From NCBI GenBank assembly GCA_905250115.1, contig CAJNOI010000117.1, forward strand, positions 166,815 through 230,814: 64,000 nt of DNA. Direction: 5' to 3'. Positions 42,320-55,000 of the stretch are shown piece after piece (within the stretch, counting starts at the first letter, position 1; the number at the start of each line of letters is the position of its first letter). The notes under the pieces are model-generated. The model was given only the letters and a program-made list of their open reading frames with translations. It did not search any database and was not told the DNA's origin. Both the position numbers and the translations under genes were made by a program. This DNA comes from Adineta steineri (Eukaryota; Rotifera; Eurotatoria; Adinetida; Adinetidae).

Positions 42320-43360
42320 ATGCAACTCAAATGGGGTATTGTTGGAACAGGTCGAATAAGTCATGATTTTTGTCTTGCTTTATTAACATGCAATGCACAC
42401 GAACATAAAATTGTTGCTGTTGGTTCTCGAGATAAATCTCAAGCTGAAAAACTTGTTCAAGAATTAAAACTTGGAGATGATATTTCTATATATGGTTCAC
42501 AAGATGAAGTTCTTCAAGATACAAAAGTTGATATTGTTTATATTGGAACAATTGAACAGGTTCATCGAGATTTATGTATTAAAGCATTCAATCATAATAA
42601 ACATGTTTTATGTGAAAAACCATTAGCAATGAATACAAGTGAAGTTCAAGAAATAATTGAAGCAGCTAAAAAAACAAATAAATTCATGATGGAAGCAATA
42701 TGGTCAAGATTTTTTCCTATTTATAATTATTTCCGTGATGCTGTTAAACAAATTGGAATAGTTACATTTGTTGAATGTACATTTTGTGTACGTGGTCTTG
42801 CTACTGGTGGTTGTTGGAGTTTACTTATGGGTATTGGTTGTTATCCTGTTCAAGCAGCTTTAATTGCTTTTAATCATGAAGAACCAGAATCAATCATAGC
42901 CACAGGACATACAAGAGAACTTAACGGTGAGTTAACTGATCGGATGATTACTATAACATTATTATTTAAAAATAATCGTATGGCTGTTCTTAATTGTATT
43001 GGAGAAGATATTGAAGCAATTAATTCATTGAAAATTCATGGAACAGAAGGTAAGCAAAAGAAGAATTTTAAAAAAATTTAATTTCGTTTTATTGAAGGTG
43101 TTATTAGTATGCCGACACATTTTTGGTGTCCAACAAAAATGACATTACCAAATGATCATATTGTTGAACATCATTTACCACAAACAATCAAACCAACAAA
43201 TTATACCAATTCTGCTGGTCTTCGTTATGAAGCAATTGCATGTCGAGATGAAATAATGAATGGAAAAACTGAACATCCATTTATGACACTTGAACATTCA
43301 TTACAAATCGCTCGAATTATTGAAGAAGCTCGAAAACAAATGCTTACACCCAAACAATAG
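42320..43360 (+). CDS. DHDH: Trans-1,2-dihydrobenzene-1,2-diol dehydrogenase-like oxidoreductase
   Basis: A Gfo/Idh/MocA-family NAD(P)-dependent oxidoreductase; DHDH homologues act on diols and dicarbonyls. Exons 42320-43049 and 43098-43360 give 330 aa. The Rossmann fold opens KWGIVGTGRISHDFC (GxGxxS type). VGSRDKSQAEKLVQEL follows, then the EKP motif VLCEKPLAMN with the catalytic-type Lys. FMMEAIWSRFFPIY and the C-terminal alpha/beta domain match the DHDH subgroup. The intron is 48 nt. The start is the first ATG of the Rossmann fold. The exact substrate cannot be read from sequence. Confidence 0.88.
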
Positions 43361-43695
43361 AATTTGTTTTTCATTTGATTCAACGATAATTTTCAAAGAA
43401 AGACTAAACATAGTTTCTAGTTTTTGCATTAAAAAATAAACGATTTTAGATGAAAAATACTATTTTTGTTTTTTTGCATTGACATGTAATTTTAATTTAG
43501 ACTAAATCGATTTATGATCAAATGTTCTTCTTACAAATAGAACTTTATAGAATTTACAATGCAGTAGAACTTTTCTTAAACGGGCACCTATGGAACTTTT
43601 TTAAATCGCTCACTTGGTGGAGATGCTCTTGTTACTCATGATCTATTGTAGAGGAGTTTTCTTTTGATATACGAATTAGAACATCACATTCAATT

Positions 43696-44010
43696 AGAGC
43701 TCGTCAGGTCCACGGTTTTTTGGACCCGGACCCGTTCGATAAATGTGTTTTAGGCGCGGACCCGCTGCCAAGTCCGGACCCGATCTCAATGAGCACTAGC
43801 CTGAACTCAAACTGTACTTTTAGACTCTCAGTGAATTTTTCTACTTGAAAACTGATATTTGCTTCGAAAATAGTTTTGTTGTTATTTTTTCTATTATTTT
43901 TATAAATAAATTCAAAACTTTTTGAATGAAATGAATAAAAAATTAAAGAAATTCAAAAAAAATATTATGTTGATAACATATCTCCTTCGATCCGGACCCG
44001 ACAGGCTCTG
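43696..44010 (-). repeat. GGGTCC-rich dispersed repeat, copy 2
   Basis: An inverted relative of 19205-19556. Left end AGAGCTCGTCAGGTCC, right end GGACCCGACAGGCTCT. Flanks TTCAATTA and TTCAATTT are 7 of 8 identical but offset by a few bases from the right end, so an 8-bp duplication is only possible. The middle AT-rich portion matches copy 1 over long stretches. Confidence 0.75.
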
Positions 44011-44175
44011 CATTTCAATTTATAATCAATTAGTACGTTGTACTGAAATTCCAACATCACATTTAAGGCTTTATTGATCTTATTAACATGAACTGCGCTG
44101 TTTGAATGATTCTCTTGAGTTAACAATAAATGTCGATGATAATGCATTGTCGTTTTATATTTTTTTTCTAATTAA

Positions 44176-44298
44176 CCCTTTCAGGACTAGTTTTGCTTTC
44201 ACGATCAGTGTATTATTCTTAAACTATTTTTTTTTTAAAAAGCCTGGACCCCCCTCCAGGGTAGGTGGTACATTTGTTGTACCACCGTCCTGAAAAGG
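44176..44298. mobile_element. piggyBac-like MITE with TTAA target duplication
   Basis: TTAA/CCCTTTCAGGAC at the left mirrors GTCCTGAAAAGG/TTAA at the right. TTAA duplication with CCYT ends is the hallmark of piggyBac elements. The 123-bp element has an internal hairpin GGTGGTACA...TGTACCACC (about 44263-44286). The short open frame running across it is not a gene. Confidence 0.8.
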
Positions 44299-44670
44299 TT
44301 AATTAACTTGATTTATTGAAAATATGGCTCCTATATGACTAATCAAAGTAATTTTTATTTCTCATTAATTTATAATACTTTAATAGAATTCAATATTAAC
44401 ATGATGAGAAAACACTAGTTCGATAAATATCTATGATTCATTCTCTATAGATTAAAAATTTAGAAAAAAAGCGCATTAAAATTAATTCTTTAATTAAAAT
44501 ATCTAATTTAAAAATAGAAAAAAAAAATAACATATATTTTTATTTATCGAAAGAACTTAATTACATCGAAATGCATTAATGCATTAATAATAACCGATAA
44601 AAATCTTCTCTGATTGGCTTATTTATATTTGTTCATCTGACCTTAAAATTGTTATTTTCTTTTTATTTAA

Positions 44671-45483
44671 ATGTATCGTTTCTATATTAATTGTCATCAT
44701 TGGAGACCGACACGTCAACAATGGATTTATGCAAATCGTTGTCTACCAATTGATGAACTTAAACGTATAGACCAATATGTTTATCAACGTGATGTTAAAT
44801 TTACATTAATTGGACAATTATTAATTCGTTATCTTTTAAATCATGTATTTCATGAAAAAAGTTCATCATTTCGAATTCAACGTACAAAACTTAATCGTCC
44901 ATTTAGTCAATTAAATCCATCATTTGATTTTAATCTTTCACATCATCATCAATTAGTATGTATAGCAGGTACATTTCATGGACAAATCGGTTGTGACACA
45001 ATACTTTATCAAACAAATCAAATTCGTAAAGAAAATTATGAATTATTTCGTAAAAAATTTACATTAAATGAATATGAATTAATCAAAAAGAAATCATCAA
45101 ATTTTTATCGTTTATGGTGTTTAAAAGAAAGTTATATTAAATGGTTAGGTATTGGTATGGGTTTTCAATTATTAAGATTAAATTTTCATATGGATGAAAC
45201 AGAAGATTTGATTCCAAACAAAATTATTTCCAATACAATATTGAATATTGATAATCAATTAAATACAGATAATATTCGTTTTGATGAACAAATTATATTT
45301 TTAAACGATAATGAACAACAAATAATAACTTTATGTTTATCAAGAAATAATCATTGTCAATTATTTGTTGAATTAAATATTGATGATATTCTACATGGTT
45401 GTACACCATTTGATAAGAATAAAGAAGATGATTTGATATCCTGGGAGAGATTTCAAATGAAAAGACAAACAGATCTATTTTGA
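44671..45483 (+). CDS. AASDHPPT: Phosphopantetheinyl transferase, AASDHPPT type
   Basis: This enzyme transfers 4'-phosphopantetheine from CoA to carrier proteins such as the fatty-acid synthase ACP. It is an intronless 270-aa frame, in the Sfp/AASDHPPT size class. Motifs in order: WIYANRCLPIDELKRIDQYV near the start, SFDFNLSHHHQLVCIAG (substrate pocket), IGCDTI (metal-binding Asp of the G-x-D motif), and FYRLWCLKESYIKWLGIGMG (the W-x-x-KES signature with catalytic Glu/Lys), then FQLLRLNF. The Asn-rich C-terminal part is less conserved. Confidence 0.92.
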   Translation: MYRFYINCHHWRPTRQQWIYANRCLPIDELKRIDQYVYQRDVKFTLIGQLLIRYLLNHVFHEKSSSFRIQRTKLNRPFSQLNPSFDFNLSHHHQLVCIAGTFHGQIGCDTILYQTNQIRKENYELFRKKFTLNEYELIKKKSSNFYRLWCLKESYIKWLGIGMGFQLLRLNFHMDETEDLIPNKIISNTILNIDNQLNTDNIRFDEQIIFLNDNEQQIITLCLSRNNHCQLFVELNIDDILHGCTPFDKNKEDDLISWERFQMKRQTDLF

Positions 45484-46373
45484 TATGTATATATATTCAG
45501 ATTTATAGATATTATGAAGAAGTAAGTGGAGAAATAGAAATAATACACATAAAATTAAGAAAAAACATCATGAATAAATCAGATATTGTTTTATTTCACT
45601 AGAGTGATCGAGATATATATATATTACTGTCTTTTTAAAGATATTTTGCAAGTAAACAGATGAATTTTCGGTGGTTTTGTTGATGAAAGTATTTTGCTTC
45701 ATATTTTAAATATAGTAAGATTTTAATTTGATGCTAATAATAGATAAATTGCGTTGATAGTCATTGTTTTCTAAGATATCATTGATTGCATAAGACAGCT
45801 CTGATTTTATCTTCATATTCTATTCAATCGAATCTCATTAGCAAGACTTTATACGGCATTTTCTTATAAAGATTAAGCATATATCACATATATATATTTC
45901 ATTTCGAAATATACACTTATTGTTTATTTATCAATAAATATGCGAGATCTACAATCTTACAGATAACAATAATCTTTTATTAGTTCGTTCTTTTTTTTCT
46001 CATTTTAATTAATAAAAATTTCTAACGTTTACAAATCTATATGGCATAGATATAATTCATGCAGAATTGTTGTTTAGAATTATGGTCATACTGATATGTT
46101 CAGCATTTGCAGACAATCAAATAATGGCGCTCTTTTCGTTTTCTCTTTTTTCATCATCTTGTTATTTATGTTTTTATGCTAATCATTCATTGAAAATATA
46201 TATTTTCGATTTTCAAAAAAAAATAACAGATACCAAAGCTCAGATTGCAATGATCTAACTTTTTTCTTTCAGAACAGTGATTGTGTTTTTTTAATATAAG
46301 AAAAAGAATAAAGATATTCTATTTCATGGTGCTATTAATCATCGTTTAATAAGAGAGAAAAATCTATCGAGTT
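45484..46373. other. Intergenic region AASDHPPT to RBM12
   Basis: 890 bp of AT-rich sequence. TATATATA runs occur near 45613 and 45890. A short open frame at 46067-46258 has low-complexity hydrophobic composition and no domain. Nothing else was recognised. Confidence 0.4.
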
Positions 46374-49300
46374 ATGTCTACTGGTTCATCATCAAATATT
46401 ATTATTCGTTTACAAAATTTACCTAATGAGGCACGTGCTATTGATATTGTAAGTTTAGGTTATTTATAAAAGATAACAAAAAAAATCAAAACCTTTTGCT
46501 TCTAGAGACGATTCTTTACCGGTTTGAGTATTCCAGATGGTGGCGTACATGTTGGTGAGTAGAGTCTAAAATTGATAGATGAATTAATTTTCGGAGAAAA
46601 TTTTTTTTTGTTATTTTTAGTCGGTGGTGAAAAAGGTGATGCTTTTATTAACTTTAGTTCGGATGATGATGCTCGACAAGCTATGATGAAATCGGGTAAT
46701 ATTTGTGGTAATCCAATAAAACTGTTTTTAAGTAGTCGATCAGAAATGCAAACTGTTATTGCGCAAGCTCGTGCTACTCCATCAACAAAATCATCATCAT
46801 CAAACGTTGTTGAGCAGAATTATTCACCAAATATTAGTGAACAACAAGATCAAAATCTACCAAAAATACCATCAGCAAATGCAATTTCATCAATTCTTGC
46901 TGAATTTCAAGCAAAAGCTGTTCAACAACAACAATTACATATGCAACAACAAACACCAACAATTGATCCAACACATGCAATATTATTAGCTGCAGCGCAA
47001 GGTGGAAATAATCCATTAGCAATTCAACAATTATTAGTAGCACTTAATGAAAAACATCAACAACAACAACAACAATTTCCATTTCAAATGCCAATGATTA
47101 CAAATCCTATGAATCAATATCCTCAACAACCAAATGGATGGATGGCACAACAAGTAATTTTTTTTGCAAATAGATATACTTGAAACATTATTTCTGAGAA
47201 TGATACTTTAAAAAAAATGTATTTCATGTGTTAATAATTTGTAATTAACATAAAAACATACATTTAGTTATGCATTACTTAGCTCTTCTAGAAAAAATCG
47301 TTCTAAAGTATACTTCCTATGCTCCATAACATAATTGAGCTATTATCCACAACCGAAAATCTATCCCAGATATAAAAATTTCTAATTTCCATATGCCTAA
47401 AAAGAATAGCATATACGACGTAAATAAAATCAAGAGCAAACATGAAATAGTCAGTTTTAAAATAAAAACTATCCTAGACCATCGATGAATATATTGTCTA
47501 TCTACACATCATAAAAACATAAGTTCCGAAGTTTTGAGTAATTCTGTCAATACATGATGTTTAATTTTCTATTTTTTAGTATTCAAATGCTTTTCAACAG
47601 CAACAACGTGCAACAAATGCTGCTGCTCTCTTTCAACAACAATCTTTATATGGAAATCATAATCAAGATTCTTTAAATTCATTTCAAACAGCTGATGATC
47701 CTTATATACGTGTTCGAAATATTCCAATAGCTTATTCATATTATAATATCAAACTGTTATTTCCAAAATATAAATTAAACCTTGCCGATATAAAAATATT
47801 AAATGATCAAAATGGTCAACGAACAGGTGAAATTGTTCTTCGCCTACATACAAATAAAGATGTATCTGATATCTTATCACAAGATGGTCGTATGCAATGT
47901 TTTAATTCAATGTTAGATATAAAAAAAATTGATGAATATACATTTGCATCAGCTATTGATTCATTTATACCAGCTCATATTAAGAAAACACCTGGTGCAG
48001 CAATCAAAAATTGTATACGTGTTACAGGTTTACCTAAAACATATGAACGTAAAGATGTGAAACGTTTTTTTGCTGGTTGTAATGTAACAAATCGTCCCGG
48101 TGGAATATTTATTGAAACTGATACAATGAATGGACCAACATTTGTTGAATTTGAAACTGAAATTGATGCTGAAAAAGCATTTTTTTATAATGGAGAACAA
48201 ATGGGTAACATTTTTATTTAATTAGTAATAGACAAAAAAAAACAAATTTCTTTGTTAAGGTTCATCAACAATTGATATGTATCGTATGACAAAATCTGAT
48301 ATGGAAAATGAAATTAATTCATTAAAACGTGCACCAGATCGACCACAACGTCGACCACCATTATTAAATTCTGAACCAACCATGGGAAATAATCGTAATG
48401 GTAATTCCACACATTTATTACCAACACCACAAGCAACATACCATCGTCAAATAGATACATCATTTCCAATTCAATCAAATACGAATCAAGATACAGCAAT
48501 TATTTGTTTACGTTTAAGAAATATACCTTATTCAACAACAGAAAAACAAATTCATGATTTTTTTACAAATATGTCAATACAAGTTGATAGTTGTAAAATT
48601 TTACTTGATCGGTTTAATCGTGGTGCTGGTGAAGCTTTAGTTCGTTTTCATGATCCAAAATCATGTCAAATGGCATATGAAACGAAAAATCGACAAATTT
48701 TCTATGGACGAACATTAGATTTACGACCATTAACATTACATGAATTTCAAAATGCAGCATTAACACCAATGTTAACAGCAAATGATTTACAGTCACCAGC
48801 AGCAATAAATCAACATTTTCAACAACAACCAAATGTTAAACGATATCCACCTTTCTATGAAAGAGATGATGATAGACGAAATGATAAAAGACCACGATGG
48901 GATGGAACTCATAATAATAATAATAACAAAGGTATTTTTGTCTATAATTTAGAAATATCAACTCTGATTTTATTCGCGGAAATTCTTACGAGAGAACATA
49001 TATATATGTTAGAAAATATCAATTGAGGATGACATTTGTAGGACATTCTAGTAACGATACGACATACCTATAGGTAAACTTCCGGTCAAAGAGGTGCCTA
49101 ACCGTTTTGTCCACGGAAGTAGGTGATTCCGTCACCGTTGTTTGTAATGAATGAGAAGTTGCAGACAACTTTGGAGTGCTCCATTTTAAAAAGCATAATT
49201 CTTGATACTAAGTCGTTTATGCGTTATGAAACAAAGAAAGCGTGACGGAATCACGTTTTACGTGGACAGGCCGCTAATCTCACTTGTTGCAAGTGAAAAA

Positions 49301-49895
49301 TTTCGTAACTTCGAATCAAAGGCGCGAGGATACGAATTCTTTTCAAGTTTCATTGAGGTCTACCTATTGCCAAACGATCGAGTCTAAACAGCTTCAACAC
49401 TTAAGTATGTTTCCTCATGAGAAATTTATATTTGTATGATAATTTTATTAGAAAAATATGTACAATTATTTTGATTAACTTTTCATAGATGGATATGGAA
49501 TTACACGTAATTCTCCACGAGTACTTAAAGATGAGCAAGGACAGGATATGAAATCAAATGATGATAAACAACCACTTAATGATCGACGTTCTTCAACACC
49601 ACCTATTTCATCTCCAACAAATTTACCACCATTACCAAGTGAATTAAATGAATATATTGGTCGTATATTAGTTTTATCGAATGTTACTTATCGTGCAACA
49701 CGTGAAGAAATACTTGATTTTCTTCGTCCATATTCTCCAATACCGGATACACTTAAAATACGTTGTGATATTAATGGTAAACCAACTGGTTTTGGTGTTG
49801 TTGCTTGTGAAACAAAAAATGATGCATTACGAGCTGTTACTGAACTTAATAATCAAACATTCATGTTTCGTAAAATCTATCTTCAACAAAGATAA
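46374..49895 (+). CDS. RBM12: RNA-binding protein 12 (RBM12/SWAN-like)
   Basis: A multi-RRM nuclear RNA-binding protein of the hnRNP F/H-like qRRM group. Exons 46374-46448, 46506-46554, 46621-47153, 47580-48204, 48260-48931 and 49489-49895 give 786 aa. RRM1 matches RBM12 closely: IIRLQNLPNEARAIDIRRFF, TGLSIPDGGVHVVGGEKGDA. A Gln-rich linker with poly-Q runs follows. Further RRMs begin DPYIRVRNIPIAYSYYN, CIRVTGLPKTYERKDVKRFF, ICLRLRNIPYSTTEKQIHDF and ILVLSNVTYRATREEILDFL. The end KIYLQQR closes the last RRM. The last intron (48932-49488, 557 nt) holds an inverted-repeat insertion. Confidence 0.9.
49108..49268. repeat. Two-arm inverted repeat in RBM12 intron 5
   Basis: TGTCCACG plus GTGATTCCGTCAC (49108-49135) pair with GTGACGGAATCAC plus CGTGGACA (49242-49268). 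Both pairs are perfect with 6-7 nt between them, and the loop is about 106 nt. The surrounding 49040-49390 block is visibly less AT-rich than the rest of the intron. It may be a small insertion or a structured intronic element. Confidence 0.6.
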
Positions 49896-50489
49896 ATATA
49901 TACTTACTTACTTAAGCTTATGTTACTGTTAGACTTTTGTTTTCTTCTTCTTCTTCTTTCGTGTTATTTGTTTTACAACGACAACATGTGTGTATAGAAC
50001 AGTAATGTAGTAGGTCGGATTTTCCGTCCATTTGTCGTACAGCGCTTTCAGAAAAAAAAATATCAAGAAAAGAAATTGACTACATTCCAGAAAAAAAAAA
50101 CTTTTCAACTGATACTTGTCTTTTGTTTTTCTTCTTGCTATGTTAATTTATTTCATCATGAAAAAAAAATAAATTTAACATTTTTTTTTTGTTTCAGTTG
50201 TTTTGTGCTTATGCGCAAAAACGTCTTGTGTGCTTTCTTTATTTCATTTCGTTTTTCTCTTTTTTCCTTTTTTTGTTCTTCGTGTTTTGTGTGCGCGAAT
50301 AGGAACAATAATAAAACCAAGAGTTTGTGTGATAACAAAAAATTCAATTGATGTTCATTCTTTGAATTCATAACTTTTATTTATTTGAAAAAAAAGAAGA
50401 GATTTATGAATATATGGAATGTTGTTGATTTCGTATGTATGAACTTTACCGGTGGATATATAGATAGTGCTAAGGTTGTATGAATTACT

Positions 50490-50909
50490 CAGTGGTGGAT
50501 CTGGAATTTTGGAAGGGAGGGGCGGTTTCTGAGTAGATAGGGGCGATACATGAGTATGGGGGGGGGGGGGGGGGCGATTTAGTGGCGTAACCAAGGCCTG
50601 GTCTCGCCCAGCCACCGCTCTTCTATGCCAGTCCACCGAAAAAAATTTTTATTATGTATTTCATCTCTTTATTATATGGTTCTTTCGTATATTTTATTCT
50701 CTTGTTCATAATGTAAGGCACCGCCAGGCCACCCACGAAATCCTGATTTACGCTACTAGGGCGATTCCAGCTAAAAACTAGTTTTGAGTTCTATCGAAGT
50801 AGTTCGAATCTATTGTTTCGTTCATTTTTGCTGTAAAAAATCAAAAACAATTTTTGAAGAGGAGTGACCACCCTCATTGTCTCCCACCTTCCCGTTAAAT
50901 CTGCCACTG
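50490..50909. mobile_element. Outer hAT-like MITE (interrupted)
   Basis: CAGTGGTGGATCTGG at the left mirrors the right end, whose reverse complement is CAGTGGCAGATTTAACGGG. Flanks GAATTACT (50482-50489) and GAATTGCT (50910-50917) match at 7 of 8 positions. A second element at 50580-50758 is inserted inside; without it and its duplication the element would be about 233 bp. Confidence 0.78.
50580..50758. mobile_element. Inner hAT-like MITE nested in the outer one
   Basis: TAGTGGCGTAACC at the left mirrors TAGTAGCGTAAATC (reverse complement of the right end). It is flanked by perfect GGGCGATT duplications at 50572-50579 and 50759-50766. Length is 179 bp with no coding capacity. The perfect duplication suggests a younger insertion than its host. 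Confidence 0.82.
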
Positions 50910-50925
50910 GAATTGCTGTGATTGC

Positions 50926-51055
50926 TTGCTTGTGTGACCGCACTACACTGATTCATCCAAAAACGAGGTAAAGATATAGAAGGAATTGTTTTTTATAAGG
51001 GTTGACCGAAGGATAATCGAGATCGAAGAATTCAAATCTAACTTTTGTTTTGTTT
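50926..51055 (-). repeat. Fragment of the CTACGAGAAAGAG repeat family
   Basis: The reverse complement contains GCGGTCACACAAGCAAGC and AGATTTGAATTCTTCGATC...CGGTCAACCCTTATAAAA, matching parts of copy A at about 36480-36500 and 36205-36265. The order indicates an internally deleted or rearranged copy. Confidence 0.55.
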
Positions 51056-52020
51056 AATTATGTAAATCAATAGCTTGGTAGTTGTTTAGTAACATCCTTA
51101 CGACAAGAATAATAACTAAATATTAATGAATCTTATGAACAATGGTTTATTTTATCAGAGCATGAATATAGGAATCCATTTCTTTTTCAATAATGATTCA
51201 ATTCGATTGATTACGAAACATTTCAAAAGAATATGAACTGTTCATTAAATAGAAGATTTGAATAAAACATCTGTTCTTCTATAGTTTTATTAATCATCAA
51301 AAAGACATATAATGTCATAATCACTTTCATTTGTAAGTTGTCTCATCGGTAATTATAGAATGTTTCTCATAACATATATTTGATACTCGTCTGAAATGTT
51401 GAACTTTTTCTGTCGAATGTACTTAAAACAAGGTCTACTATTGAAAAATAGCTCGAAAAAAGAAAGATATATATTTGTTCTCTTTGTATATCGAATCGAA
51501 AAGAACACTTATAAAATAACCTTCATAGTATAATTCAATTTTTATAACGATATCTATAGATTAAACTACACTAGAATGACTTAAGAAACTATTCTCTTCT
51601 TGTTAAATCTATAGACTTTATTTCTTTACAATGAAAATATCCTTGAAGATACATTGAGTACTTTTCAATCGACAATGATCCTTTTCTTTTCAAAAAGAAA
51701 AAAAATCTACATATTAATCAAATTGCCGATAGGTTTTCTTGATTAATTCATTTGTTTCCTTCTTTTACATTCAAGTATTTATACAGGATATTCAATAGCT
51801 TATTAATTGAAAAGAAGATTAATTAATAAACATCACTATAATTGTATATATTATTAAACAATAAAAGACAAGCAAAAAAAATGCTGTACAAAAAAAAATG
51901 TAAAAAGAAGAAAGAGACAAAACTCACTGTAAAACAATTGCGAGATTTCAATATAACTGATTCTCATCACAGATGTGCAAACAGTGAATAACGATTTAAT
52001 ATTTCACAAACATTCTCATA

Positions 52021-55000
52021 TTAAACTTCATCGGACATTTCAAGAATTCTAGTATGATGATCTTTTTTCGGTTGTTTTGTATGTGTATGCGCTTTTTTAG
52101 TTTTTGTTGTTTCATTATGTGATTTTTTTGTTGGATGCTGAGAATGATTTGCTGTTGTAGTTTTGGGTTTAGATCGAGATGTTGTTGAAGGTTCTGTTCG
52201 ATGATGAGAATGTTTCTCATTTGGTGATTTTGTTCGAGATTGTTTTTGTTCGGTAGATGATGTATGAACTTTAGTTGGTCGTTTTTTTACAGGTTTAGCC
52301 GCAGATTCAATCATTTTAGCTGATGAGTGACTGGCATCTGAAAGTTCATCTTGCGAAGGTTGTGTTGCACGACGTTCAATTTTACGATGAGATGACGTTG
52401 AATGCTTTTGAGTTGATTTAGATGTAGTTGTAGGAGGTACTGATCGATGGGAAGTAGATTTTCCATTTGGCATTTGAATTTCTACGTTAGTATGATGAGA
52501 TTTTTTCTTTGGAATTTTAATCATTTCTTCTTCTTCTTCCTCTTCTTCAACTTCAACTTTTTGACGTGGTTTTGATTTTGATTTTCTCGTAGTTTCCTCT
52601 TCTTTATCGATTTTTGGACGTGATTTTCGTTTAACAGGTTTTTGTTCTTCTTCTTCATTATCACTTTCCGGTTGTTTTGTTCGAGATTTTCGTCTAGTAG
52701 TTGTCTTAATTTCTTGCTCTTCTTCTTCTTCGTCATCACTAATATTTTTTGTTTTTCGAGGTTTTCGTTTTGTATCCTTTTCCTCCTCCTCCTCCTCCTC
52801 TTCATCATCAGTAACAGTTTCTTTTCGTATTATTTGAGATTTTCGTTTTGTAGTATGAGCTTGTACTGGTTCATCTTCATCTTCATCACTATCGACTACT
52901 TTCGTTTTTGATGTTCGTTTTTTAGTGTAAACTTTTTTGGTTTCATTTTCTTCATCATCACTTTGAACAATCTTTTTACTTGATTGTTTGGTTCGTTTAA
53001 TAACAGGCTTTGCATCATCATCGTCATCATCATCATCACTTTCAGCTTGTACTTCATTTTCTCTTGTTATTGATGGCTTCTTCTTTGCTTTTCTAAATCC
53101 TCCGTCGTCATCATCATCATCATCATCATCGGGTTCAACTTCTATTACTTGTTCACGTTTCTTCTTAGTAGTTCTTTTCTTTTTTGTCGTTGTTTCACCA
53201 TCATCATCGTCATCAACAGCTTTATTTGCACGTGCTCGATCAATAAATTTTTGAACTTCTGGATCTTTTGTGTACATAACATCATCATTATCTTCTGATA
53301 CTTTAAATATTGGAAATTTTTTACATGTTCCATAATAAAATAATTTGCTTAATAAATCCCATGAATTTCTTTCAAAAATATAAAATGCTAAACATTCAAA
53401 TATAATATTTGTTATACGTAATATAAAACATATTTTTAATATTATTGTAAATACATCTTTTGTTGAATCAATACGTGTTAATATACTATTAAACATTGAT
53501 ACAAAATAAAATGGAAATGAAAAAAATAAATTTAATAAAAGAAATATTGTAACTAATGTTGTTGTACGACGATCACCATGACTTTCAAGATCACGACGTT
53601 GTTTTTTACAACAATATGGTGTACATAAATTAAAACCAATTGAAAATATGATTGGTTTAACAATTAATATAACAAATAAAATAATAATTAATGTTTTAAA
53701 TACAGATGATAAACGACCATCAATTGAACAATGATATCGACGTGATGCAAGTCTACTAACAACATCACCAAGAATAGGTGGAGCAAGACTATATGCTTTA
53801 TCTTTTATTAAATTAAAACTAAATTGTTTTCTTATAAACATAAATGTAACAAGTAATGCAATAAGAACAATCCATATAACCCATAGAATAACTTGTATTA
53901 GATAAGGTTTCGTAAATATTCTTGCCCAGGTCATAGGAAGATTAAAATGTTTTGATAAACGTTCGAGCGAGAGAAAGAATAAAGCAAATTGCATGATTGG
54001 AATTGTTACATACATACCTAAAAATAGATATGTGTTTTTTAAGATTTTTTTATTTTAATTATTATTGTTAAGTAAAATCGAACAAATATGGTTCGTTTGA
54101 ATTTTTTGTTCTACATGTTAATTTTTTTTACTTGAAAATGTGAATTATTCAAGTGTTTATTCTACTTCGATAGTTCGAAGAGTGAGTATGGTATTCATTC
54201 ATTGAAAAAGCTTGAAGTGGATAAAAAAAAGGCAAATGTTTTAATCATTATGTACGAAACCATTGATTGTGACATTTACAAGAGGACTATGTCAACATAA
54301 TATTCACCAGAACTAAGATAACTCATAATCATTTCTATCTACATTTATTGTTACATAAACACAATTTTTTTTACATTAAAAAAAAGAAAAATGATGTTAT
54401 TATGGGTTCTATGACAAGTTTCTTATTTCATAAATATATGCAGCATGTTTACAAGTACGATTCTACCAAAAGTTTTCGATCAGACTTATGAAAAATGATA
54501 GCAATATCGAAGAAAAAAAACTTCTTTCTAGTAGTCTATCATCACTTATGGTTAGTATCTCTCATATGTATTTCTTTACAGAAAACAGCACGTTCTAAAT
54601 ATCTTTAAACACATGTAACCTTGTAATAATATCAAATAAACATGATATATACAAGTCATATTAACTAAAAATGATTGGCGGCTTCGAGAATTTTGTGAAA
54701 CACAAATTTTATCAATTAAGCTATTGGGAACAAGAATATTATCGAATAAATTGAAGATATAGCATTTTCTTTCAACCTTATTAAAATCTATAGTATACCT
54801 AATTTATCCATTTATATTCGAAAGAAAAAAATATTCATAAACTTTTAATAAACTTATCTAATTTATGGTATATCTTATACATTTATCTTCTTGAAAGAAA
54901 TTATGATGACAGATAATAATCATGTTTACAACTTTCTAGCATGATAAAAATAAGAAAATATCTTGATGATATGCATAAATAATGAGTTTGCTTGCCTGAT

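Larger units (their letters stand above)
43361..44670. other. Intergenic region with two small transposon-like elements
   Basis: 1.3 kb between DHDH and AASDHPPT. It contains the GGGTCC-rich repeat copy 2 (43696-44010) and the piggyBac-like MITE (44176-44298). The rest is AT-rich with no assigned function. Confidence 0.6.
49896..52020. other. Repeat-bearing convergent region, RBM12 / seven-helix receptor
   Basis: 2.1 kb between convergent genes. It contains the nested hAT-like pair (50490-50909), a G17 run at 50558-50574, and a rearranged fragment of the CTACGAGAAAGAG repeat family (50926-51055). The remaining sequence is AT-rich 3'-flanking DNA without recognised genes. Confidence 0.6.

Noticed and set aside
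44102..44293. Frame running through the piggyBac-like MITE
   Set aside because: It spans transposon ends and target duplication and has no domain.
49202..49387. 61-residue frame inside RBM12 intron 5
   Set aside because: It overlaps the inverted-repeat arm, has no recognised domain, and is better explained as part of an insertion.
52642..53254. Ser- and Phe-rich plus-strand frames
   Set aside because: Antisense shadows of the Asp/Glu/Lys tail of the seven-helix receptor.
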